DNA of 64,000 bases from the NCBI GenBank assembly GCA_017938485.1, contig JAGBBM010000134.1, positions 1 to 64,000 of the forward strand, in the 5' to 3' direction. The notes under the pieces were generated by a model, which did no database searches, was not told the origin of the DNA, and was given only the letters and a program-made list of their open reading frames with translations. Positions 51,672 through 59,918 of this stretch are shown here, piece after piece. The position numbers were made by a program, and so were the translations under genes. Origin of the DNA: Lachnospiraceae bacterium (lineage in GTDB: Bacteria > Bacillota > Clostridia > Lachnospirales > Lachnospiraceae). Position 1 is the stretch's first letter; each line of letters starts with the position of its first letter.

Positions 51672-52700
51672 CTATAATTGTTCTATAATTAATCCGTGAG
51701 CTATGCCAGGTATAGTTTGTCCTTCGTTAAAGCTTACAGTTGAAAGAAGTGCTCCAGTTGGTACAAATAAAATACGTTTCCAAGTATGGTTTGCTAAATT
51801 ATGCAGAATATAGCCTGCTAAGGTAACAGCACAGCAACCACAGCCGCTTCCGCCACTGTGGGTATCTTGCTTTTCGTTATCATATATACTTACCCCACAA
51901 TCCATATGTTGTTTCTTGATATCATATCCGTTATCTAACAGTAGCTTTATCAATATTTCGCTACCGATTTTTCCTAAGTCACCAGTTATAATTTTATCAA
52001 ATTGTGTTGGCTTCATTTGAGTGTCCTCTAAGCACTGATATATGAGGTCTGCAGCGGCTGGAGCCATACATGCACCCATATTCATACTATCTCTCACACC
52101 GTAATCCACAATTTTTCCAGTGGTTATAGAGGATATATGAGGGTAATTGGACATTGGTTGATTATTTGTGGAAGATACAATAAAAGCACCACTTCCAGTA
52201 ACTGTCCAAGTGGAACTTAGTGGTCTTTGATTACCATACTCCAGTGGAAATCTAAATTGTTTTTCTGCACTTGCATAGTGGCTACTTGTAACTGCAATGA
52301 CGTTTTGGGCATATCCAGCAGCTACAGTCATTGATGCCAGAGATAGAGATTCTCCACAGGTTGAGCACGCCCCATAAAGTCCAAATAAGGGAATGTTAAA
52401 ATCTTTAAGTCCAAAGGTGGTTCCGATAAGTTGTCCTAACAAATCGCCACCAAATATATATCTAATATCTTCTTTTGTAAGACCGGACTTGGATATAGCT
52501 GTTTGAACAGCACGTCTTACCATTTCTGATTCTCCTAATTCCCAAGATTCTTTTCCGAAAGTGGGGTCTGTTTCGATTTGATCAAAGTAAGCCGCAAGAG
52601 GTCCTTGCCCCTCCATTTCTCCAACTATGGATGCCGCTCCTATTATGGCAGGGGGATGAGCGAATTTTATTGTTTGTTTTCCTAATGCCTGAGTGTTCAT
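51672..52700 (-). CDS. spoVAD: Stage V sporulation protein AD
   Basis: A 342-residue protein with thiolase/ketosynthase-like fold that binds dipicolinic acid. FGLYGACSTCGESLSLASM is the typical pseudo-active-site segment and HSGGSGCGCCAVTL the late signature. The start at 52700 (MNTQALGKQTI) follows AAGGAGA; an in-frame start 22 codons earlier would overlap spoVAC. Confidence 0.95.
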   Translation of the reverse strand: MNTQALGKQTIKFAHPPAIIGAASIVGEMEGQGPLAAYFDQIETDPTFGKESWELGESEMVRRAVQTAISKSGLTKEDIRYIFGGDLLGQLIGTTFGLKDFNIPLFGLYGACSTCGESLSLASMTVAAGYAQNVIAVTSSHYASAEKQFRFPLEYGNQRPLSSTWTVTGSGAFIVSSTNNQPMSNYPHISSITTGKIVDYGVRDSMNMGACMAPAAADLIYQCLEDTQMKPTQFDKIITGDLGKIGSEILIKLLLDNGYDIKKQHMDCGVSIYDNEKQDTHSGGSGCGCCAVTLAGYILHNLANHTWKRILFVPTGALLSTVSFNEGQTIPGIAHGLIIEQL

Positions 52701-52714
52701 CTCAAAAATCTCCT

Positions 52715-53176
52715 TTACAAAATATTGGTAGTAAGAAGTATCCAATAGATTAAACCTAGTACCCAACTTGTAAATATACCAAATAATATGACTGGTCCTG
52801 CTATGGTGAATACTTTTACACCTTTTCCGAATACCTCGCCTTCTTTTTGGTATTCAATGGTTGGGGCAGCCACAGAGTTGGCAAATCCTGTTATAGGTAC
52901 TAAAGCTCCGGCACCACCGTATTTTGCTAATTTTTTATAAAGGTTTAAACCGGTCAAAATGACACTTATGAGTACAAGTATGATAGAGGTCCAGCTGCCA
53001 GCATCCTCTTCATTACAGTTGAAGTAATTGACTGCTATATCATGTATTCCTTGCCCTATTATGCATATGGCTCCTCCTACAAGAAAAGCGTGTATACAAT
53101 TTTTAGCACAGCTATGCTTTGGAGTGACTATTTCAACGTATTTGTTATATTCCTCGTCGTTTTGTCTAACTTTCAT
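52715..53176 (-). CDS. spoVAC: Stage V sporulation protein AC
   Basis: A 153-residue membrane protein proposed as the mechanosensitive part of the SpoVA channel. HAFLVGGAICIIGQGI and GGAGALVPITGFANSVAAPTIEY are diagnostic; related sequence is seen in SpoVAE. SD GGGAAAAC-like, weak, 22 bases after spoVAB. Confidence 0.94.
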   Translation of the reverse strand: MKVRQNDEEYNKYVEIVTPKHSCAKNCIHAFLVGGAICIIGQGIHDIAVNYFNCNEEDAGSWTSIILVLISVILTGLNLYKKLAKYGGAGALVPITGFANSVAAPTIEYQKEGEVFGKGVKVFTIAGPVILFGIFTSWVLGLIYWILLTTNIL

Positions 53177-53197
53177 ATTTGTTTTCCCTTTCTATGT

Positions 53198-53611
53198 TTA
53201 TAAAAAAATTAGTTCAACTATGCTACCGATGCCTTTTCCTAAGGCGGATGCAATTATGACATAAGGAAGAAAATCTCTTACTTTGAATTTTCTAGATAAA
53301 ATAGGAAATATGTCTAAGGTTTCTGCCAATGCTCCTGAGAGACATCCTATGAATATGCCCCCAAATAAAGTATAAATTACAACACCTATAATCTTTACAG
53401 GTAAAGATATTTGAAAAAGGTGAATTACATTTCCAAAGGTAACACCTAGAATGATTACTGTTTCTAAAAGTCCGACTAAATTATTTGTTTTATATTTTTC
53501 TGATAATTTTTCAAAAACACCAAGCAAAGTGATAAATGCGATATATCCTGCTGATATAGCTCCCCCTGCAATCAGACAAAATATAAGATATAAAATATGG
53601 TCAGCTTGCAT
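53198..53611 (-). CDS. spoVAB: Stage V sporulation protein AB
   Basis: A 137-residue membrane protein with four helices (LIAGGAISAGYIAFI, GCLSGALAETLDIFPI). The start at 53611 overlaps the spoVAA stop by 11 bases; a codon ten residues earlier is possible but further inside spoVAA. It is a conserved accessory SpoVA component. Confidence 0.9.
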   Translation of the reverse strand: MQADHILYLIFCLIAGGAISAGYIAFITLLGVFEKLSEKYKTNNLVGLLETVIILGVTFGNVIHLFQISLPVKIIGVVIYTLFGGIFIGCLSGALAETLDIFPILSRKFKVRDFLPYVIIASALGKGIGSIVELIFL

Positions 53612-54242
53612 CAATCGTCTTTTTTTCTCGTGTATTATCAATAATTATACATTCGTTGACTTCTTGTTCATAAAGTCGCATTTGTACCTGAAGGGGAGTA
53701 GGGTCATCTGTGTTTTTTCTATTAATTCCATGATTGAAAAATATAATCATTCCCAGTGTGAGTCCAACGGAATATGCAATTAAACCGAGATTTACATGAA
53801 TGTTATTAGCGGTGGCGGATTCTTTTGTGAATAATTCATATATGTTAAATAGTAAATCCCTAGTATTAACCTCTTCGTTGTATGTCATTATTGAATATCC
53901 AGTGCCGATAAATGCCAGTACCATAAGAAATACAGCTTTAAGCTTACTTTTGGTTTTAGAGCCATCCTTTAGATTTTTGTAATAAATGATGGTTTCTGGG
54001 TTGCCTATGCTTTCAATATGAATTTTGTCTGAAAGATTAGAAATGAGCTGTATAATTTTCATAGCGGTTACAACAACTTGACTTTGTTCACCGTCAGGCA
54101 TAGTAGTTACTTCTAATTTTGCTACCTGATGGTAAAAATCTTTGTTTCTGCAATAAATAGTTGCGATATCCTCGATGTGAACTTTTCTAGAAGCTACTAA
54201 TATGCTCTGTTCTAAAGCAAAATATAAAGTAACCCTTTCCAT
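53601..54242 (-). CDS. spoVAA: Stage V sporulation protein AA
   Basis: A 213-residue protein with an N-terminal cytosolic part of about 100 residues (VHIEDIATIYC) and two membrane helices (AVFLMVLAFIGTGYSIMTY and LGLIAYSVGLTLGMIIFF). It begins the spoVAA-AB-AC-AD-AE operon. A sigma-G promoter is expected upstream, but no convincing match was found. Confidence 0.9.
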   Translation of the reverse strand: MERVTLYFALEQSILVASRKVHIEDIATIYCRNKDFYHQVAKLEVTTMPDGEQSQVVVTAMKIIQLISNLSDKIHIESIGNPETIIYYKNLKDGSKTKSKLKAVFLMVLAFIGTGYSIMTYNEEVNTRDLLFNIYELFTKESATANNIHVNLGLIAYSVGLTLGMIIFFNHGINRKNTDDPTPLQVQMRLYEQEVNECIIIDNTREKKTIDAS

Positions 54243-54336
54243 ATTACGTTTTCCTTTTTAGATATTTTTGTTAGTATTACAAGAAAATTATAAAATATTC
54301 TTTTTTATAAATTATTAATACAAAGGGCAAATTGCC

Positions 54337-54365
54337 TTGTTTATAATAGGGTTTCGTGGTAAAAT
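54337..54365 (+). promoter_or_regulatory. Candidate promoter of the chorismate mutase/pyr genes
   Basis: TTGTTT (54337-54342), a 17-base spacer and TAAAAT (54360-54365), 42 bases before the start codon. Confidence 0.4.
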
Positions 54366-54407
54366 ATATACAATTATGTGTACAAATTTTACAGGAGATT
54401 TTTTTAT

Positions 54408-54938
54408 ATGAATCTTGATGAAGTAAGAGTAAAAATTAATGCCATAGATGGTTCTATGAAGGAATTGTTTAACGCTCGTATGGAATGCTCGTTTAATGTT
54501 GCTACGGTGAAGATGGAAACTTCAGATGAGGTTTTTAAGCCAGATAGAGAAAAGGCAATTTGTGAGAAATTTGCGGATGATAAAAGCTATCAGACCTTTG
54601 TGAAGAAGATAATGCAGATTAGCAGAAAATACCAGTATGGTATCTTTGCTGACAATGATATTTTGAAGGACAAGTTTACTGCTAAGCTTACTGATGACAA
54701 CAAAAAGGTGTTAACTGATGGTGGAGAGTTAGTTCTTAAACTTTCGTCTGACGAGACATTTAGTAAGGGATTACCTGTTAAAGATATTATATCCTTCATT
54801 GCAGATACCAAGCTTGACATTATAAGTCTTAGCTGCAAGGATGGCAATGTAGATGTTGTGCTTGATGTGCCGGCGGATGAGATATCTAGAAAAGAAGCTT
54901 TGATATTAACCTATATGTTATATATGGAAACACTATAA
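54408..54938 (+). CDS. Chorismate mutase-like protein
   Basis: A 176-residue protein. Residues 1-85 match AroQ-type chorismate mutase: RVKINAIDGSMKELFNARM, VATVKMETSDEVFKPDREKA. The first Arg and Lys of the active site are present. The second half (about 90-176) is a separate small domain of unknown type (VLTDGGELVLKLSSDETFSKG). It may make prephenate, but it stands beside pyrimidine genes rather than aromatic ones. ATG 54408 follows AGGAGA. Confidence 0.75.
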   Translation: MNLDEVRVKINAIDGSMKELFNARMECSFNVATVKMETSDEVFKPDREKAICEKFADDKSYQTFVKKIMQISRKYQYGIFADNDILKDKFTAKLTDDNKKVLTDGGELVLKLSSDETFSKGLPVKDIISFIADTKLDIISLSCKDGNVDVVLDVPADEISRKEALILTYMLYMETL

Positions 54939-54961
54939 AAGTTTTGATACAAGGAGGAACT

Positions 54962-56251
54962 ATGGTAATTATTAATGGACACATTGTAGACCCAGAAACC
55001 AAGCTTTCTGAGATTGGTGATGTGGAGATTTTAGACAATGTAATCAAAAGATTATACATCAGAAGTAAGGGTGAGAGTTACTCAGGCGATGATGCAGATA
55101 TCATCGATGCAGAGGGTTCCTACGTTATGCCGGGATTTGTGGACTTACATGTGCATCTAAGAGATCCGGGACTTACCTACAAGGAAGACATTAAGACAGG
55201 TTCTATGGCTGCGGCAAGAGGAGGAGTTACCACTATCTGTGCTATGCCTAACACAAAGCCTGTTGTAGATTCGGTTGAGACCCTTAATTACATCTATGAC
55301 AAGGCTGATAAGGAGGCTTTAGTTCATATCAAGCAGCTTTCTGCTATCACTAAGGATATGGCAGGGGATGAGCTTGTAGATATGGAGGCTATGAAGGCTG
55401 CCGGTGCAGTAGCTTTTTCCGAGGATGGCAAGAGCGTTATGGATATTAATCTCTACCGTCAGGCTATGAAAAAGGCAGCTGATATGGGGGCTGTGGTTAT
55501 GGCTCACTGTGAGGATAAGGATTTGGTAGGAAAGGGCGTCTTGAACGAAGGCGTAGCCTCTGAGAAGTATGGTGTACCAGGCATCTGTAACGCGGTTGAG
55601 GATGTTATCACTGCAAGAGATATATTCCTTGCAAATGACCTTGGAACTAAGCTTCATATATGTCATTGTTCTACTAAGGGAACAGTTGAGCTTCTTCGTA
55701 TGGCTAAAAGACTTGGGGCAGATGTTACAGCTGAGGTTTGCCCACATCATTTTACACTGACAGATGCAGATATAACTGAGGCAGACAGCAACTATAAGAT
55801 GAATCCACCTCTTAGAACTGAAGCAGATGTGAAGGCTCTTATTGAAGGTCTTTGTGACGGTACTATGGATGTTATATCTACAGACCATGCACCACATTCT
55901 GATGAGGAAAAGGCTCAGTATTTTGACAAAGCACCATTTGGTATAGTAGGTCTTGAGACATCCGCCGCACTTACCTTTACAGCTTTAGTTGCACCGGGAC
56001 TTATGGATATAGTGGATATGGCGGCTAAGATGAGCTACAATCCAGCCAAGGTTATTGGTATAGATAAGGAGTACGGAAGAATAGCTGAGGGTGCTAAGGC
56101 AGATATAGCAGTATTTAACCCAAATGAGCAATGGGTGGTAAAATCATCAGAGTTTGCCTCAAAGGGACATAACACTCCTTATGATGGTAAGACTTTGGTG
56201 GGTAGAGTAACCCACACATTAGTAGATGGTAAGCTGGTTTACAAGCTTTAA
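54962..56251 (+). CDS. pyrC: Dihydroorotase
   Basis: A 429-residue class I amidohydrolase, third step of pyrimidine synthesis. Zinc ligands are in DLHVHLRDPG; other metal-site residues lie in HCEDKDL and HICHCSTKG; DHAPHS holds the catalytic Asp. ATG 54962 follows AAGGAGG (a TTG 18 bases earlier lies before the SD). Confidence 0.95.
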   Translation: MVIINGHIVDPETKLSEIGDVEILDNVIKRLYIRSKGESYSGDDADIIDAEGSYVMPGFVDLHVHLRDPGLTYKEDIKTGSMAAARGGVTTICAMPNTKPVVDSVETLNYIYDKADKEALVHIKQLSAITKDMAGDELVDMEAMKAAGAVAFSEDGKSVMDINLYRQAMKKAADMGAVVMAHCEDKDLVGKGVLNEGVASEKYGVPGICNAVEDVITARDIFLANDLGTKLHICHCSTKGTVELLRMAKRLGADVTAEVCPHHFTLTDADITEADSNYKMNPPLRTEADVKALIEGLCDGTMDVISTDHAPHSDEEKAQYFDKAPFGIVGLETSAALTFTALVAPGLMDIVDMAAKMSYNPAKVIGIDKEYGRIAEGAKADIAVFNPNEQWVVKSSEFASKGHNTPYDGKTLVGRVTHTLVDGKLVYKL

Positions 56252-56348
56252 ATATAGCTGTGCCCACAGCATTGCAAAGTAAGTTTGCTTATTACAATAC
56301 ACAAAATAAAAGGATTTTTATGATTATATATAACGGAGGATTTAAAAT

Positions 56349-57275
56349 ATGATTAACACACTTATCAAGAAGATTCAGGAAACAAATGCACCAATAGTAG
56401 TAGGACTTGATCCTATGATGAATTACATTCCAAAGCATATTCAGGAGGCTGCTTTTGCTGAGTATGGCGAGACCTTAAAGGGTGCGGCAGAGGCTATATG
56501 GGCATACAACAAGGGAATTATAGATGCAACCTATGACCTTATTCCTGCAGTAAAGCCACAGATAGCTATGTACGAGCAGTTTGGTATTGAAGGACTTATA
56601 GCTTTCCACAAGACCTGTGAGTATGCAAAGAGCAAGGGACTTGTTGTTATCGGAGATATAAAAAGAGGTGATATAGGTTCAACTTCTACAGCATATGCAG
56701 TTGGACATCTTGGAAAGGTTCAGGTTGGTTCAAATAAGTTTGCTGGATTTGACGAGGACTTTGTCACTGTTAATCCATACCTTGGAACAGATGGAGTTAA
56801 GCCATTTGTAGATGTTTGTAAGGAAGAGAACAAGGGTATTTTCGTTCTTGTTAAGACTTCAAATCCATCATCAGGTGAGTTCCAGGATCAGCTTGTAGAT
56901 GGCAGACCACTTTACGAGCTTGTGGCTGAAAAGGTAGTAGAGTGGGGCAATGAATGTATGGGTGATAAGTACAGCAATGTAGGCTGTGTAGTAGGAGCTA
57001 CTTATCCAGAGATGGGTAAGGTTCTTCGTAAGCTTATGCCTAACACTTACATCCTTGTACCTGGCTATGGCGCTCAGGGTGGTAAGGCAGAGGACCTTGT
57101 ACACTACTTTAACGAGGATGGACTTGGAGCTATTGTTAACTCTTCAAGAGGAATTATTGCAGCTTACAAGCAGGAGAAGTACGCAGAGTTTGGCGAAGAA
57201 AGATATGCTGAGGCAAGCCGTCAGGCAGTTATTGATATGATTGAGGACATAAACGGGGCTTTAGCCAAAAAGTAA
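56349..57275 (+). CDS. pyrF: Orotidine 5'-phosphate decarboxylase (long form)
   Basis: A 308-residue enzyme of the longer OMP decarboxylase group, final step to UMP. The Asp-Lys-x-x-Asp catalytic motif is DIKRGDIGST. IVVGLDPMM at the start and LVPGYGAQGG at the phosphate site. SD ACGGAGGA. It is followed at 26 bases by pyrK. Confidence 0.95.
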   Translation: MINTLIKKIQETNAPIVVGLDPMMNYIPKHIQEAAFAEYGETLKGAAEAIWAYNKGIIDATYDLIPAVKPQIAMYEQFGIEGLIAFHKTCEYAKSKGLVVIGDIKRGDIGSTSTAYAVGHLGKVQVGSNKFAGFDEDFVTVNPYLGTDGVKPFVDVCKEENKGIFVLVKTSNPSSGEFQDQLVDGRPLYELVAEKVVEWGNECMGDKYSNVGCVVGATYPEMGKVLRKLMPNTYILVPGYGAQGGKAEDLVHYFNEDGLGAIVNSSRGIIAAYKQEKYAEFGEERYAEASRQAVIDMIEDINGALAKK

Positions 57276-57301
57276 TTTACAACAGAAACGAGGAATGATA
57301 T

Positions 57302-58066
57302 ATGGGCAAGATTAAAATGACAGCTAACATTGTCCGTCAGGAGATGATAGCTACAGATATATATTCTATGATTATAGAGGCAAAGGATATAGCAAAGGAG
57401 GCTAAGCCAGGACAGTTTGTAGACCTTTATTCTGCAGATGGAAGCAAGCTTCTTCCTAGACCTATAAGTCTTTGCGAGATAGACAAGGTAGCAGGAACTT
57501 TAAGACTTGTATATAGAGTAGCTGGAAAGGGAACTCTTGAGTTTTCTAGGCTTACATCAGACCATACTATAGATGTTTTAGGACCTTTAGGTAATGGATT
57601 CAACTTAGAGAATGGAAAGGCTATTCTTATCGGTGGTGGTATTGGTATACCACCTATGCTACAGCTTGCAAAGGAGCTTAACTGCGAGAAGTCTATAGTA
57701 CTTGGCTATAGAGATGAGGAATTTTTATCTGCCGAGTTCAAGCCATATGGCGAGGTGTATATGTCCAGTGATAGCGGTACTATAGGAGTTAAGGGTACAG
57801 TTATGGATGCTATAAAAGAGTATGGTATTGAAGGTACACATATCTATGCCTGTGGACCAACTCCTATGCTTAGAGCTATTCAGCAATATGCTTTAGAAAA
57901 TGGCATCAGAGCACAGCTTTCTCTTGAGGAGAGAATGGCTTGTGGTGTAGGTGCATGTCTTGCCTGTGTTTGTAAGTCAAAGGAAATAGATGCCCATTCA
58001 ATGGTTCACAACAAGAGAATCTGTAAGGATGGCCCTGTATTTTATGCTGAGGAGGTGGAGTTATAA
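57302..58066 (+). CDS. pyrK: Dihydroorotate dehydrogenase electron-transfer subunit
   Basis: A 254-residue FAD/2Fe-2S subunit of class 1B dihydroorotate dehydrogenase, passing electrons to NAD. FAD-binding LPRPISLCEI, NAD-site GGGIGIPPML and cluster Cys in CGVGACLACVCKSK plus a later Cys in RICKDGPVF. Its last base is the first of pyrD. Confidence 0.95.
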   Translation: MGKIKMTANIVRQEMIATDIYSMIIEAKDIAKEAKPGQFVDLYSADGSKLLPRPISLCEIDKVAGTLRLVYRVAGKGTLEFSRLTSDHTIDVLGPLGNGFNLENGKAILIGGGIGIPPMLQLAKELNCEKSIVLGYRDEEFLSAEFKPYGEVYMSSDSGTIGVKGTVMDAIKEYGIEGTHIYACGPTPMLRAIQQYALENGIRAQLSLEERMACGVGACLACVCKSKEIDAHSMVHNKRICKDGPVFYAEEVEL

Positions 58067-58968
58067 TGAATACTAAGGTAAATATTGCTGGTGTAGAGCT
58101 TAAGAATCCTATAACTGTTGCCTCAGGAACCTTCGGTTCAGGTATGGAGTACGATGAGTTTGTAAATCTTGATTTACTTGGCGCAGTAACTACTAAGGGT
58201 GTTGCCAACATCCCTTGGCCAGGTAATCCGACTCCACGTATTGCAGAGACCTACGGTGGAATGATGAACGCTATAGGACTTCAAAACCCAGGTATCGATA
58301 CCTTTGTTAAAAGGGATATACCTTTCCTTAAGACAAAGGATACTAAGATTATTGTAAATGTATGTGGTAAGAGCACAGAGGATTATCTTGAGGTGGTTGA
58401 GCGTCTTGCAGATGAGGATGTTGATTTACTTGAGATAAATGTTTCCTGTCCAAATGTTAAAGAGGGTGGTATTGCCTTTGGTCAGGATCCTAAGGCACTT
58501 TACGATATTACTAAGGCTATTAAGGCAAAGGCTAAGCAACCAATCATTATGAAGCTTAGTCCAAATGTTACAGATATAACTGAGATGGCTAAGGCTGCTG
58601 AGGCAGCTGGTACAGATGCCCTCTCACTTATCAATACCTTGACTGGTATGAAGATTGATGTTAATCGTCGTACCTTTGCGGTAGCTAATAAGACAGCTGG
58701 TGTTTCTGGTCCGGCTATTAAGCCTATTGCAGTTCGCATGGTATATCAGGTGGCTAACGCTGTTAAGCTTCCTATCATTGGTATGGGTGGTGTAATGTGT
58801 ACAGAGGATGCCCTTGAATTTATTATGGCTGGTGCTACAGCTGTGGCAGTGGGTACAGCTAATTTCCACAATCCATATGCAACAGCAGAGATTATTAAGG
58901 GTATTGAAGATTATATGATTAAGAATAATATTGCCGATATTAATGAACTTATCGGTTGTGTTAAATAG
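58066..58968 (+). CDS. pyrD: Dihydroorotate dehydrogenase, catalytic subunit
   Basis: A 300-residue class 1B FMN enzyme oxidising dihydroorotate to orotate with PyrK. The catalytic Cys is in EINVSCPNVKEGG; NGTFG-like FMN site as ASGTFGSG; IGMGGVMCTEDA near the end. Start overlaps pyrK (TAATG). Confidence 0.95.
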   Translation: MNTKVNIAGVELKNPITVASGTFGSGMEYDEFVNLDLLGAVTTKGVANIPWPGNPTPRIAETYGGMMNAIGLQNPGIDTFVKRDIPFLKTKDTKIIVNVCGKSTEDYLEVVERLADEDVDLLEINVSCPNVKEGGIAFGQDPKALYDITKAIKAKAKQPIIMKLSPNVTDITEMAKAAEAAGTDALSLINTLTGMKIDVNRRTFAVANKTAGVSGPAIKPIAVRMVYQVANAVKLPIIGMGGVMCTEDALEFIMAGATAVAVGTANFHNPYATAEIIKGIEDYMIKNNIADINELIGCVK

Positions 58969-58977
58969 GTCAAGATT

Positions 58978-59298
58978 ATGAGTATATTCAAGAAAAAAAG
59001 ATATTATTTTTCGGATTCGTCAATTGCATCAGATACAGTTATTGCTCTCGTAATGGGAGCAATATCTCTAATAATAGAGATATCAGGAGTAGTGGCATCT
59101 ATTATAACCAAGGGACATACTCCTGCTATTTTTGGTACATTATACCTTTGTGCGATTATACTTGCAGTAGTGGGAGAGATATTTGCTTGGATTGGTAATG
59201 CTGCGCAAGAAGGTGGAGCCCTTGGAAAGAGAGTTTCCATCATACTTAATATAGTGGCACTCCTTGTTATTGTGTGGATTTTAATTCTAGGTTCATAA
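58978..59298 (+). CDS. Small three-helix membrane protein
   Basis: A 106-residue protein of unknown function with three helices (TVIALVMGAISLIIEISGVV, TLYLCAIILAVVGEIFAWIG, ISIILNIVALLVIVWILIL). It starts nine bases after pyrD, so it is probably co-transcribed. No ribosome-binding site better than GTCAAG is visible. Confidence 0.65.
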   Translation: MSIFKKKRYYFSDSSIASDTVIALVMGAISLIIEISGVVASIITKGHTPAIFGTLYLCAIILAVVGEIFAWIGNAAQEGGALGKRVSIILNIVALLVIVWILILGS

Positions 59299-59310
59299 GG
59301 AGCATTTTTG

Positions 59311-59901
59311 ATGAATGACAGATTAAAGAAACAGATGGAATTTATATTGGAAGTTGACAAGCTTAAGAAGATAGGTAGACAAACCTATCTTTCTGACGCT
59401 TCAAGGAAAGAAAATGACGCGGAACACAGCTGGCATCTTGCCCTTATGGCAGTGCTTTTAGCTGAGCATTCCAATGAAGATATAGATATACTAAAAGTTA
59501 TTACGATGGTTCTTATTCATGATTTGGTAGAGATTGATGCAGGCGACACTTATGCATATGATGAAGTAGGGAAGGCGAGCCAAAGAAAAAGGGAGGAAGC
59601 TGCTGCAGATAGAATTTTCAACATCTTACCTGAAGACCAAGCAAGATATATGAGGAATCTTTGGGAAGAGTTTGAGGCACAGGAAACTTCTGAGGCAAAA
59701 TTTGCCAGAACTTTGGATAATGCACAACCGGTTATGCTAAACGATGCAACAGATGGTCTTGCTTGGCGAGAACATGAGGTTAAGCTTAATCAAGTTATGG
59801 GAAGAAACAAAAATACCCATAAGGGTTCACAGGACATATGGGAATATGTTCAAAACATTTTTATAAAAAATGTATCAAAGGGCAATATTATAGAAGAATA
59901 A
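59311..59901 (+). CDS. HD-domain phosphohydrolase (YfbR-like)
   Basis: A 196-residue metal-dependent hydrolase. Ligands: His in ENDAEHSWHLA, His-Asp in LIHDLVEIDAGD and the late Asp in FARTLDNAQPVML. This is the HDDC2/YfbR group, which includes 5'-deoxynucleotidases. Next to pyrimidine genes, a nucleotide substrate is likely. ATG 59311 follows AAGGAGC. Confidence 0.82.
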   Translation: MNDRLKKQMEFILEVDKLKKIGRQTYLSDASRKENDAEHSWHLALMAVLLAEHSNEDIDILKVITMVLIHDLVEIDAGDTYAYDEVGKASQRKREEAAADRIFNILPEDQARYMRNLWEEFEAQETSEAKFARTLDNAQPVMLNDATDGLAWREHEVKLNQVMGRNKNTHKGSQDIWEYVQNIFIKNVSKGNIIEE

Positions 59902-59918
59902 CCCTTTAGGAGGCAATT

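Noticed and set aside
54243..54340. Sigma-G promoter upstream of spoVAA
   Set aside because: AT-rich sequence offers loose -35 matches, but no CATNNTA-type -10 at a proper distance was found.
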